Of a DNA stretch of 55,287 nucleotides, positions 43,462-51,807 are shown piece by piece. A program made the position numbers and the translations under genes. The notes under the pieces are model-generated. The model was given only the letters and a program-made list of their open reading frames with translations. It ran no database searches and was not told the DNA's origin. Source of the stretch: Edaphobacter sp. (GTDB lineage: Bacteria; Acidobacteriota; Terriglobia; Terriglobales; Acidobacteriaceae). The stretch covers positions 1 to 55,287 of the forward strand of contig JAOAPB010000092.1 in the NCBI GenBank assembly GCA_025462645.1, written 5' to 3'. Numbering within the stretch: position 1 is the first letter of the stretch; each line of letters starts with the position of its first letter.

Positions 43462-44005
43462 TCAGTTCACGACGGTAGCAGGGACAGCGTTATTGCCGAC
43501 AGCAATCTTCGGAGGAGCGGTAGCAATCACGTCGAAGACATGGTTGAGACAAGCGACTTCAAAATGCATCAGAGGTGCGGGATGACCGCCTGAAGCGTAT
43601 GTGGTTCGCTCGGTAAACTCCAAAAGGTGAGATTGAGAGAAGATGCGAAAAAGCTTCCCCGTAAAGACTTCTGGAGGTTGAGGGTAGCGGCCATAGGACT
43701 CATTGAGAACGGTGTAGGAGATCATGTGATTACGATCGAACACCAGTTCAAAAACGCGACACGTTTCATCCTGCTCGATCGGGCTGCCACCCAGCCTCAA
43801 AGCGGCTAGAGGTCCGGTATCGTCGGTAGCTGTGATCGGCGCTTGAGCTTTGGCCTCAACTAGGGTCAGACCGAGCGTGAGTTCTTCAAGCTCCCGAACT
43901 TCTACAGCGAACAGCTTCTACAGCGAACAGATAGGTGCATTCGTCGATCAGACGAGCACCTTCCTCCCAAGGAACCTCAACCATTCCAGCCGTTTCTGAG
44001 ATCAA
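43462..44005 (-). pseudogene. Hypothetical gene frameshifted by a 16-bp tandem duplication
   Basis: The minus strand encodes one coherent 175-residue protein if one copy of CTTCTACAGCGAACAG is removed. The 5' part starts at a TTG (44005), five bases after AGGAGG, and reads ISETAGMVEVPWEEGARLID..CTYLFAVE. The 3' part continues VRELEELTLGLTLVEAKAQA and ends VNHVFD-like LNHVFDVIATAPPKIAVGNN. With both copies present (43899-43914 and 43915-43930) the frame shifts by +1 and ends after about 39 codons. The family is unknown to me; it is cytosolic-looking, with no signal or membrane helix. Because the lesion is an exact tandem duplication, it could revert by slippage and so might be a phase switch rather than decay. 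Confidence 0.8.
43899..43930. repeat. 16-bp exact tandem duplication causing the frameshift
   Basis: CTTCTACAGCGAACAG occurs twice with no spacer (43899-43914, 43915-43930). Sixteen is not a multiple of three, so the two-copy form disrupts the minus-strand gene covering it. Confidence 0.95.
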
Positions 44006-44115
44006 TGCAGCCTCCTGACACGACCTGTTATATCGCAGTTCCTTGAAAGTCGGGTTTTCGGCAACTTCGGGATATCGAGGTCTAAGCCGCTCAACCCAAT
44101 TAGGTTTATCCCACC

Positions 44116-44168
44116 TTATGTGTCACAGAATCCCAGATTATGGGTCAGAAATCCCAAGTTATGTGTCA
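44116..44168. repeat. Three TTATGTGTCA-type repeats, probable IS terminus remnant
   Basis: TTATGTGTCA (44116-44125), TTATGGGTCA (44138-44147) and TTATGTGTCA (44159-44168) are spaced 22 and 21 bp apart, with AATCCCA between them. Multiple short direct repeats of this kind form the ends of IS21-like elements. No transposase frame accompanies them, so this would be a solo end left by a deleted insertion. The stretch 44006-44323 has no credible gene. Confidence 0.55.
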
Positions 44169-44323
44169 ACCTACAGTTTCTCAGACCACACGGTGATGGC
44201 TCATGGGGAGGTGAGGGAGCTTAGCCGGAGAGGCTTCCCTGTGACTGCGCGAGTACAGAATATGGATTTTGACTGGTTCTATTACGTCCGGTGTTGATGC
44301 TTGCAGGGATCTAAGGACAACGG

Positions 44324-45100
44324 TCAGTATTCGACCTCCACGAGGAAGAGGCCGCGGGCGGGTGCGGTGGGGCCGGCGGCGCTGCGGTTGCGGGCGGCGA
44401 GGATGGTAGGGATCGAGTGCGGGGGGATGCGGCCGGTGCCTGCCTCTGCGAAGGTTCCGACGAGGTTGCGGACCATGTGGTGGAGAAAGCCTGAGCCGGT
44501 GATGCGGTAGACGAGAAGGTCTTCGTGCTGGTGCCAGGCGGAGTGGTGGATGGTGCGGATGGCGGTCTTCTCCTGCGGGGGGTCGTCGTCGGTTTGATTG
44601 GTGCGGGTGGCCAGGTCGGGGTCGGAGGCGGAGAAGGAGGTGAAGTCGTGGGTGCCGAGGATGTGAGCGGCAGCTCGTTCGAGGGTGGCGAGATCGAGAG
44701 GGAGATGGTGGCTCCAGACGTAGGGAGCGAGCATGGGGGAGCAGATGGCGGCGGTGGAGATGCGGTACTCGTAGGTCTTGCGGCGGGCGCTGTGGCGGGC
44801 GTGGAAGCCGGCGGGCGCGATCTCGGCTGAGAGGATGCGGATGCTGGCGGGGAGAGCACGGTTGAGTGCATGGCGAAGGTTGGCTGGGGGGATGGGTGCG
44901 TCCAGAGAGAAGGAGGCGACCTGGGCGAGGGCGTGGACGCCTGCGTCGGTACGGCCGGAGCCTTGTGGGAGGACGGACTCTCCGGTGATGTGGTGGATGG
45001 CATGAGCGAGGGTTCCCTGGACGGTGGGAAGGCTGGGCTGGACCTGCCAGCCGTTGAAGGGGGTTCCATCGTAGGTGAGGATGAGTTTCCAGAGGGACAT
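44324..45100 (-). CDS. truA: tRNA pseudouridine(38-40) synthase TruA
   Basis: A 258-residue pseudouridine synthase that modifies the anticodon arm of many tRNAs. The opening LILTYDGTPFNGWQVQP and the catalytic Asp52 in GSGRTDAGVHALAQ are intact. It also has RKTYEYRI and the C-terminal FLHHMVRNLVGTFAEAG. The length is normal. The ATG at 45100 is the first in the conserved N-terminus. It marks the right border of the accessory island; the region between its start and the next gene is 437 bp. Confidence 0.97.
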   Translation of the reverse strand: MSLWKLILTYDGTPFNGWQVQPSLPTVQGTLAHAIHHITGESVLPQGSGRTDAGVHALAQVASFSLDAPIPPANLRHALNRALPASIRILSAEIAPAGFHARHSARRKTYEYRISTAAICSPMLAPYVWSHHLPLDLATLERAAAHILGTHDFTSFSASDPDLATRTNQTDDDPPQEKTAIRTIHHSAWHQHEDLLVYRITGSGFLHHMVRNLVGTFAEAGTGRIPPHSIPTILAARNRSAAGPTAPARGLFLVEVEY

Positions 45101-45537
45101 GGATATTTCAGGACGGTATCACGGGGAAGAACTTCGCCGAGGAGAAGAGGCGACGGCAAAAAAGCTGGATCGATGGGAGAATTTGAGAGCGATGAGGGAT
45201 GCACAGGGAGGTAAGGGCCGGTGGTTGATATACTTGCCAAGATGAAACCGCGAAAATTTGCTGGAGTTGTTGGGAACGAAGCGGCGTATGGGTACGTATT
45301 ACAGCCAAGCCGCCGTATCCTGATCGATGGGGTGCCGGGCCGGTAACATTCTTTAAGAGTCCTCAGGAACCTGTTGCGCGTCTTAGAAAGATCGTAAAGA
45401 TTTGTGTGCCACAAATGACCCTGCGGGACTTGTGTGGGGTTTCAGTAAGACTAAGAGTTCGGCGAAGCTGCGTTGAGGGCAATGCCGGCCAAAAAGTCTT
45501 GAAGATAAAGACTCAGGGAAGAGTTGGAGAGCGCATC
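45101..45537. other. Long intergenic/leader region between truA and the TolC-like gene
   Basis: These 437 bp separate divergent genes. An open frame runs in from 45406 into the TolC-like gene, but its first 44 residues are basic and unlike a signal peptide, so it is treated as leader. The stretch includes the near-palindromic GGCGTATGGGTACGTATTAC with AGCCAAGCCGCCGTATCC after it. I cannot call a promoter with confidence. Confidence 0.4.
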
Positions 45538-47619
45538 GTGAGATTAAAGGATATGCAGGCGGCAGCGAGCATTGCATTGTTGCTGATGAGCGTGAGCACG
45601 CAGGGAGTAGCGCAGCAGCAGACGAATCCGACAGTACCGGCCGCGCCGCAGACGGTGCAGAACGATACGACCGGGCAGCCTGGGCTGCCGCAGGCTCCCG
45701 AGCCGAAGTTGACCGAGCCTCTGTACCTTCGGGATACGGGGACGGACTACACCAAGCCGAAGAGCCACTTTAAAAATCCGATTGCGCCGTATACCTCGAC
45801 CAATGTGCCGTTGCCTCGAACGGGCAATACGCCGCGGCTGGACTCGCTGTTGCGCGACGGGAAGATATATCTGAGTTTGTCAGATGCGGTGACGCTGGCG
45901 CTCGAGAACAACTACGACATCGGGATTGCACGGATCAATCTGGATATCGCGGACACGGATATTCTGCGAGCGAAGGCTGGTTCGACGCTGCGCGGTGTAT
46001 CGACCGGCGTGGTGCAGAATACGCTGGGCGGAACGACCACCACGATTACGGGCGGCGGTGGGCCGGGCGGAACCTCGAGCGCGGCGGGCGGTGGCGGTAC
46101 CGGTGCGCAGGGACTTGTGCTGAGCACGCAGGGCGGCGGACCGACGGTGCCGAACTTCGACCCGGCACTGACGGGTACGATCCAGTATGAGGCTGCGAAC
46201 ACGCAGCAGAGCACGACCTTGATTACCGGCACGAATACCTTGAGCCAGAATACGGCGTCGTATAACTTCGGGTATCAGCAGAACTTCATGACGGGTACGC
46301 TGTTCAACTTTACGTTCAACAACAACCGCGTTACGACCAACAGCCAGCGTTCGACCTATGGTCCGCAGTTGCAGTCGCTGTTTCAGGCGAAGGCGACGCA
46401 GCATCTGCTGCAGGGCTTTGGCTGGGGCATCAATGGCCGGTTTATTCTGCAGGCCAAGAACGACCGGCGGATCACGGACTCGGCGTTCCGGCAGCAGCTT
46501 CTGTCTACCGTGACCCAGGTGGAGAACATCTACTGGGCCCTGGTGAGCGCCTATGAGGATGCGCTGGCGAAGGAGCGGGCGCTGGCGCAGTCGACCCAGT
46601 TGACGGCGGACAACCGGAAGCAGCTGGAGATTGGAACGCTGGCTCCGCTGGATGTGGTGAACTCGGATAGCGCGGTAGCGACTGACAAGCAGGCGCTGGT
46701 GGCGTCGAAGACGAATCTTGAGTATCAGCAGTTGTTGATGAAGCAGGCGATTGCGCGGAACCTGAATGATCCCGCGCTCTCGACCGCTCCGGTGATCCCG
46801 ACGGACCGCGTCAGCCTCGACCGGTTGCCGGAAGAGGACACGCCGGTTGAGCAGTTGGTGCAGTCGGCCTATGTGAACAATCCACAGATCGAGCAGGCCG
46901 TGCTGAATATGAAGAACAACGAGATCACGATCAAGGCGTTCAAGAACGGCCTGCTGCCGACGGTGGATGCGTATGCGTTCTACGGCGGATCGGCGTTGGG
47001 CGGCGTACAGAATCCGCTACTGAACTGCTCTCAGAACCCCGGTACCTGCCCGGTAGCCACCACGGGTTATGGGACGGTGTTTCAAAACTCGTTCAACAAC
47101 TCGTACCCGGACAAGGGTGTTGGTGTGAACATCAATATCCCGCTGCGGAACCGGACGGCGCAGGCCGATCAGGCACGGTCGCAGATGGAGTATCGCCAAT
47201 CGCAGATGCGGTTGCAGCAGCTCTACACGCAGATCCGGATGCAGGTCACCAATCAGCAGTATGCGCTGACGAACGACCGGGCGCAGGTGCAGGCAGCGCA
47301 GGCGGCGCGCGAGTTTGGGGCGCAGAGCCTGGATGCCGAAGAGAAGAAGTACAGGCTGGGTGCTTCGACGACGGCGCTGGTGCTGCAGCAGCAGAGGAAC
47401 CTGGCGACGGCGGACAATAACCTGATCTCAGCGACTGCGGCATACGCAAAGGACCGCGTGGCGCTGGGCCAGTTGATGTCGAACCTTCTGGATAAGTATG
47501 GGATCAGCATTCAGGATGCGGCGACGGGTAACATCACGCAGACACCGGTGGTTCCGGGGCTGACTGCGCCGACGCCACCGGAGGCGCCGAAGCCGATCAC
47601 GGGCGCTCCTCCGCAATAA
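45538..47619 (+). CDS. TolC-family outer membrane efflux protein
   Basis: An outer-membrane channel protein of about 693 residues. The GTG at 45538 (GGAG eight bases upstream) gives an immediate signal peptide (MQAAASIALLLMSVSTQGVAQ). The mature protein has a Pro/Thr-rich lead, then the two-fold TolC pattern: SLSDAVTLALENNYDIGIAR begins the first repeat, with an unusually long Gly/Thr-rich insertion (residues about 140-200). LRNRTAQADQARSQMEYRQ and the long coiled-coil helices (RMQVTNQQYALTNDRAQVQA) lie in the second. The tail is Pro-rich (PTPPEAPKPITGAPPQ). It would form the exit duct for an RND or ABC exporter; the adaptor gene at 9-10 kb is a possible partner. The frame is open upstream to 45406. 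Confidence 0.9.
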   Translation: MRLKDMQAAASIALLLMSVSTQGVAQQQTNPTVPAAPQTVQNDTTGQPGLPQAPEPKLTEPLYLRDTGTDYTKPKSHFKNPIAPYTSTNVPLPRTGNTPRLDSLLRDGKIYLSLSDAVTLALENNYDIGIARINLDIADTDILRAKAGSTLRGVSTGVVQNTLGGTTTTITGGGGPGGTSSAAGGGGTGAQGLVLSTQGGGPTVPNFDPALTGTIQYEAANTQQSTTLITGTNTLSQNTASYNFGYQQNFMTGTLFNFTFNNNRVTTNSQRSTYGPQLQSLFQAKATQHLLQGFGWGINGRFILQAKNDRRITDSAFRQQLLSTVTQVENIYWALVSAYEDALAKERALAQSTQLTADNRKQLEIGTLAPLDVVNSDSAVATDKQALVASKTNLEYQQLLMKQAIARNLNDPALSTAPVIPTDRVSLDRLPEEDTPVEQLVQSAYVNNPQIEQAVLNMKNNEITIKAFKNGLLPTVDAYAFYGGSALGGVQNPLLNCSQNPGTCPVATTGYGTVFQNSFNNSYPDKGVGVNINIPLRNRTAQADQARSQMEYRQSQMRLQQLYTQIRMQVTNQQYALTNDRAQVQAAQAAREFGAQSLDAEEKKYRLGASTTALVLQQQRNLATADNNLISATAAYAKDRVALGQLMSNLLDKYGISIQDAATGNITQTPVVPGLTAPTPPEAPKPITGAPPQ

Positions 47620-47639
47620 CCGTAGAGGTCGGGTGGTGA

Positions 47640-47682
47640 AGGAGGGTTCGGGCCTTTGGGCTCGGGCCCTCTTTGTTTTTCG
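47640..47682 (+). terminator. Intrinsic terminator after the TolC-family gene
   Basis: GAGGGTTCGGGCCTTTGGGC and TCGGGCCCTC can pair as an imperfect G/C-rich hairpin and are followed by TTTGTTTTT. It lies about 20 bp after the stop codon. Confidence 0.7.
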
Positions 47683-47733
47683 GAGAGGAGCTATCACACC
47701 ATAGAGCAGGGTTGATTGCACTAAACTGAAGCT

Positions 47734-49887
47734 ATGAGCGGTGAACAGAGTAGCGAGCATTTGAACTCTCTAAGCAAGGCGGCTTCGGCTTATCTGCGGT
47801 CGGCCAAACATCAACCGGTGGATTGGAAGGAGTGGGGCCAGGATGCGTTTGCTCTGGCTCAGGAGCAGGATAAGCCGATTCTGTTGGATATCGGGGCGGT
47901 GTGGTGCCACTGGTGCCATGTGATGGATCGCGAGTCGTACGAGAGCGCGGCTACGGCGAAGATTATCAACGATCACTTCGTCGCGGTGAAGGTGGATCGC
48001 GATGAGCGGCCGGATGTGGATACGCGATATCAGGCGGCGGTGTCCGCAATCAGTGGACAAGGAGGCTGGCCGCTGACTGCGTTTCTTACCCCCGAGGGGA
48101 AGCCTTATTTTGGCGGAACTTATTTTCCTCCGGTGGATGCGCATGGCCGACCCAGTTTTCAGCGGGTGCTGCTGACGATGGCGGAGGCGTTTCAGAATCG
48201 GCGGGATGAGGTGAACGACTCGGCCGGCAGCGTGATGGCGGCGATTGAGCATAACGAATCGTTCATGGGCAGGGCAGAGAATCCGGGCCCGGAGCTGGTG
48301 GCGAATCTGGTTGCGTCAGCGCTCTATCAGTTCGATGCGCGGTCGGGCGGCTTCGGTTCGCAGCCGAAGTTTCCTCATTCGGGCGGGATCGATCTGCTGC
48401 TGGACGTGGCTTCGCGGGTCTCCGTTGGAGCGGGGGAGGGGAACGCCGAGGCAGCCAGGAACGCGGCGATGGTGACGCTGCAGAAGATGTCGATGGGCGG
48501 GATCTATGACCATCTGGCAGGTGGGTTTCATCGCTACTCGGTAGACGACCGATGGGTGGTGCCGCACTTCGAGAAGATGGCGTATGACAACAGCGAGCTG
48601 CTGAAGAACTATGTTCATGCGTTCCAGACGTTCGTGGAGCCGGAGTGCGCGAGGGTGGCGCGGGAGATGATCGGGTGGATCGATGCGTGGCTGAGCGATC
48701 GCGAGCTGGGCGGGTTCTATGCCTCGCAGGATGCCGATTTCTCGCTGGACGACGATGGCGACTACTTTACGTGGACGCGGGATGAGGCGGCGGAGGTGTT
48801 GACTCCGGAGGAGATGGCGATCGCCAGTGCGTATTACGACATCGGCGAGATCGGCGATATGCATCACAATCCGGCGAAGAATGTGCTGCATGTGAGGGTG
48901 CCGCTGGAGGGAGTGGCTCGGTCGAATGGGGTGACGGTGGAGGTTGCGGCGGAGCGGCTGGCGTCGGCTAAGGCGAAGCTCTATGCGGCTCGGCTGAAGC
49001 GGCCTACTCCCTATGTCGATAAGACGATCTATGTGGGTTGGAACGGGATGCTGATCTCGGCTTACCTGGAGGCGGGGAGAGTTCTGGATCTGCCGGAGGT
49101 GCGGGAGTTTGCGCTGAAGTCTCTGGACCGGGTCCTGGCTGCGGCGTGGGATGCGGGTGTGGGCATGGCGCATGTGGTGGCCTATGGCGAAGGGGGCGGA
49201 TCGGGGACCAGAGTGGCCGGAGTGCTGGAGGACTATGCCTTCCTGGGTCATGCTGCGCTGGACGCCTGGGAGGTTACTGGGGAGATCCGCTACTACCGGG
49301 CAGCGGAGCAGATTGGAGAGGCTACGGTGAAGCGGTTCTATGATCCGGTGGGGGATGGCTTCTTCGATACGGAGGCTCCGGCGGAGGGAGAGACGCGGCT
49401 GGGGGTTTTGGGAGCGCGGCGGAAGCCGTTGCAGGATACGCCTACACCTGCGGGGAATCCGACGGCTGCGGCGCTGTTGCTGCGATTGGAGGCGCTGAAT
49501 GGGCGTAAAGACTATGCGGAGAAGGCGCTGGACACGCTGGAGACGTTTGCGGGCGTTGTCGAGCACTTTGGCTTGTATGCGGCGAGCTATGGGCTTGCGC
49601 TGCAACGGATGGTTCAGCGGACGGTGCAGGTTTGCGTGATTGGAGAGGATACCGACGCTCGGCGGCTGGAGGCTGTGGCGCTGGCGCGATATGCCGTGAA
49701 CAAGAGCGTCATACGGCTGCGGCGGGATCAGCTTGCTGAACTGCCGCCGATGCTGGCGGAGACGCTGCCGCATCTTCCTGGGTTGCAAGAGGCTGGGAGC
49801 ATTGCGGTGGTTTGCAGTGAGAGGGGATGTCTGCCACCCGTGCGGACGGCAGACGAGTTGATTGCGGCGATCAATCAGTCATTGTAG
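47734..49887 (+). CDS. DUF255 thioredoxin-fold/glycosidase-like protein (YyaL/SPATA20 family)
   Basis: A 717-residue protein of the YyaL family. The N-terminal thioredoxin-like domain has the characteristic IGAVWCHWCHVMDRESYES at about residues 53-71, with the CHWCH motif replacing CxxC. RPDVDTRYQAAVSAISGQGG follows, then WPLTAFLTPEGKPYFGGTYF. The C-terminal two thirds form an alpha/alpha-toroid resembling six-hairpin glycosidases, with FPHSGGIDLLLD, GGIYDHLAGGFHRYSVDDRW and VPHFEKMAYDN. The cellular role of the family is not established. No signal peptide is present, so it is cytosolic. It starts at an ATG 52 bp after the upstream terminator and is monocistronic. Confidence 0.93.
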   Translation: MSGEQSSEHLNSLSKAASAYLRSAKHQPVDWKEWGQDAFALAQEQDKPILLDIGAVWCHWCHVMDRESYESAATAKIINDHFVAVKVDRDERPDVDTRYQAAVSAISGQGGWPLTAFLTPEGKPYFGGTYFPPVDAHGRPSFQRVLLTMAEAFQNRRDEVNDSAGSVMAAIEHNESFMGRAENPGPELVANLVASALYQFDARSGGFGSQPKFPHSGGIDLLLDVASRVSVGAGEGNAEAARNAAMVTLQKMSMGGIYDHLAGGFHRYSVDDRWVVPHFEKMAYDNSELLKNYVHAFQTFVEPECARVAREMIGWIDAWLSDRELGGFYASQDADFSLDDDGDYFTWTRDEAAEVLTPEEMAIASAYYDIGEIGDMHHNPAKNVLHVRVPLEGVARSNGVTVEVAAERLASAKAKLYAARLKRPTPYVDKTIYVGWNGMLISAYLEAGRVLDLPEVREFALKSLDRVLAAAWDAGVGMAHVVAYGEGGGSGTRVAGVLEDYAFLGHAALDAWEVTGEIRYYRAAEQIGEATVKRFYDPVGDGFFDTEAPAEGETRLGVLGARRKPLQDTPTPAGNPTAAALLLRLEALNGRKDYAEKALDTLETFAGVVEHFGLYAASYGLALQRMVQRTVQVCVIGEDTDARRLEAVALARYAVNKSVIRLRRDQLAELPPMLAETLPHLPGLQEAGSIAVVCSERGCLPPVRTADELIAAINQSL

Positions 49888-49938
49888 GTGTCCGTCATTG
49901 TAGGTATCGATGCGGCTGAGAGCTCAAATCTGGCTGTG

Positions 49939-50868
49939 TCAGGCTCCGATGGTGGGGGCTGCCGGCGGGGCGGTGGGGTCTTGTTTCTGCTGCATGACGA
50001 GCATGTTGGACGAGATGCCCAGGGGGATGCCTTCTTTCTCGAAGGCGATGATGATGCGGCGGCGCAGTTCGCGGAGGACGCCGTCGCGCTGGTTGGCACG
50101 GACGCGGATGTTTATGGGATAGATGATCTCGCGGCCGCGGATGTCGTTGACTCCGAGGATCTCGGGGTCTGAGATGGCAATGTCCTTGAAGGCGGAGTCC
50201 CTGCGGACTTCGGCGGCGATCTGGCCTAGCAGGGCGATGACTTTGTCCGGGTTAGCGCTTGCGTCCACGCTGATGGGGAGCGAGGCGATGGAGAAGTCGC
50301 GGGATTGGTTGGAGACGGTGGCGATCTGGCTGTTGGGGATGATGTACAGGGTGCCGTCGCCGTCTCGCAGGGTGGTTCTGCGGAGGGAGAGGTCTTCTAC
50401 GGTGCCCTTGAGGCCGGCGAGGCTGACGACTTCGCCGACGTTGTACTGGTCTTCGACGAGGATGAAGATGCCGTTGAGCATGTCCTTGAAGATGCTCTGG
50501 GCCCCTAACCCTATGCCGACGCCGAGGATGCCGGCGGAGGCGAGCAGCGGTTGGTAGGGGATATCAAAGACGTTGAGAATCTGCAGGAACGCGATGAAGC
50601 CAAGGACTCCGAAGGCGGTGGCGCGGAGGATGGAGGCCATGGTGCGAAGCTGGGCGGCGCGGTGGAAGTTGCCGACCTGGCGATCCGCCTGTTTTTGCAG
50701 GCGCTTGACGAAGAACTGAACGATGCGCTGGAGAGCGAAGATGATTGCGAGGACGACGAGAATCTTGGGAAGCTTGGTTCCCACAAAGATGACGACATTG
50801 TCGTGCCAATCACGCCCGATGAGCTTAAGAATACGTTCGTCTTGCGGGTCCAGGGCCAGGAGGAGCAT
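49939..50868 (-). CDS. MscS-type mechanosensitive channel
   Basis: A 309-residue small-conductance mechanosensitive channel. Transmembrane helices are at about residues 30-50 (LPKILVVLAIIFALQRIVQF), 80-100 and 107-128. The pore helix contains LLASAGILGVGIGLGAQSIF, with the Gly/Ala packing typical of TM3, followed by KDMLNGIFILVEDQYNVGE. The cytoplasmic beta domain has GTVEDLSLRRTTLRDGDGTL and IPNSQI. The C-terminal alpha/beta domain ends in a Pro/Ala tail. It would release solutes on osmotic downshift. It is convergent with the DUF255 gene, 51 bp away. Confidence 0.95.
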   Translation of the reverse strand: MLLLALDPQDERILKLIGRDWHDNVVIFVGTKLPKILVVLAIIFALQRIVQFFVKRLQKQADRQVGNFHRAAQLRTMASILRATAFGVLGFIAFLQILNVFDIPYQPLLASAGILGVGIGLGAQSIFKDMLNGIFILVEDQYNVGEVVSLAGLKGTVEDLSLRRTTLRDGDGTLYIIPNSQIATVSNQSRDFSIASLPISVDASANPDKVIALLGQIAAEVRRDSAFKDIAISDPEILGVNDIRGREIIYPINIRVRANQRDGVLRELRRRIIIAFEKEGIPLGISSNMLVMQQKQDPTAPPAAPTIGA

Positions 50869-50992
50869 GATTACTGAATCTCACTTTCGCGCGGGATGCT
50901 GTAGACCAGAATGCTTCAGTCAGAGGTTGGATGCAAACTCAGCCGGGCGTGAGAGGGAGAAGCCGCCTGCAGGGCGGAGATAGAGGTGTCCC

Positions 50993-51382
50993 ATGAAGAT
51001 GCTTCGAGTGGCGATGATGGGTGTGGCGTTCTTGACAGGATTCTCTGGAATGATCAGCGGACAGCGGAATGGTGGGATGGGGCAGAGTCCGCTGCAGAAC
51101 CCTCCACCGCTGCCTGGACGCGGGCCGATTGGGGGATTGCCGCCTATCGATGGGCACGATGCCTCGATGGATCCTATGAGGCCGCGGCTGGAAGAACAGC
51201 AGGCCCGGAGTCGGAACAACGAGCGGCAGAAGCGGTTGATGGCCGATACAAATAAGTTGCTGGTACTGGCCGCCGATTTGAAGCAGCAGATGGATAAGAC
51301 GAATAAGGATGTGGATGTGGTGAAGAAGGCCGAGGAGATTGAAAAGCTGGCAAAGAGCGTGAAAGAACGGATGAAGGGGTAA
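50993..51382 (+). CDS. Secreted coiled-coil protein, tandem paralogue A
   Basis: A 129-residue exported protein. The signal peptide (LRVAMMGVAFLTGFSGMISG) is followed by a Pro/Gly/Met-rich stretch (residues 27-62) and a charged helical domain: MADTNKLLVLAADLKQQMDK, then TNKDVDVVKKAEEIEKLAKS and VKERMKG. The last ~55 residues match the next gene almost position for position. I recognise no named family, although such short Lys/Glu helices recur in acidobacterial genomes. AGAGG precedes the ATG. Tandem placement suggests duplication. Confidence 0.8.
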   Translation: MKMLRVAMMGVAFLTGFSGMISGQRNGGMGQSPLQNPPPLPGRGPIGGLPPIDGHDASMDPMRPRLEEQQARSRNNERQKRLMADTNKLLVLAADLKQQMDKTNKDVDVVKKAEEIEKLAKSVKERMKG

Positions 51383-51413
51383 GAGTTATCCGCTGGCAGG
51401 ATTGGGGTGTGCT

Positions 51414-51719
51414 ATGAGAGTGCTTCGAGTTTCAATTGTCGGGATGGTTTTTCTGGCTGGCGCACCCGGAGTGCCGGGCCGGGAGATACTTCCAATGCAA
51501 GCGGAGCAACAGACATTGCAAGAGCAGCCAGTGCGGACCGAAGTCAGCGATAAGCAGAAGAAGCTGGCCGCGGATACGGACAAACTGCTGGTACTGGCGA
51601 CAGAGCTGAAGCAGGAGGTGGACAAGACGAACAAGGATGTCTTGTCGGTGGGCGTGATCAAAAAAGCAGACGAGATCGAAAAGCTGGCGCGCAGCGTGAA
51701 GGAACGACTGAAAAATTGA
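51414..51719 (+). CDS. Secreted coiled-coil protein, tandem paralogue B
   Basis: A 101-residue paralogue of the gene just upstream, 31 bp after its stop. The signal peptide (VLRVSIVGMVFLAGAPGVPG) and the domain LAADTDKLLVLATELKQEVD, then KTNKDVLSVGVIKKADEIEK, correspond to the first protein, but the Pro/Gly/Met-rich spacer is replaced by a short Gln/Glu stretch. The ATG at 51414 follows GGATTGGGG. The function is unknown; shared helical domains could oligomerise with each other. A hairpin follows at 51735. Confidence 0.8.
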   Translation: MRVLRVSIVGMVFLAGAPGVPGREILPMQAEQQTLQEQPVRTEVSDKQKKLAADTDKLLVLATELKQEVDKTNKDVLSVGVIKKADEIEKLARSVKERLKN

Positions 51720-51734
51720 AGGGCCAACCAGGCA

Positions 51735-51770
51735 GGGAGACGTGGCCCCGGGCTGACTGGGGAGTCTCCC
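51735..51770. terminator. Hairpin between the paralogue pair and ispG
   Basis: GGGAGAC (51735-51741) and GTCTCCC (51764-51770) pair perfectly, with inner CCCC/GGGG pairing possible. The position between convergent genes suits a bidirectional terminator, but no T-tract follows, so it may be Rho-assisted. Confidence 0.5.
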
Positions 51771-51807
51771 GGAGGGTTACCGACATCCTTGTTGCAGAGA
51801 GCAGCTG

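Larger units (their letters stand above)
43411..44061. repeat. 25-bp imperfect direct repeats flanking a one-gene cassette
   Basis: AGTTCCTGGGAAGTCGGGTT plus TTCGG (43411-43435) recurs as AGTTCCTTGAAAGTCGGGTT plus TTCGG (44037-44061) with two mismatches. The repeats are in the same orientation and bracket exactly the broken minus-strand gene. Recombination between them would excise or duplicate the cassette. No recombinase is present nearby. Confidence 0.75.
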
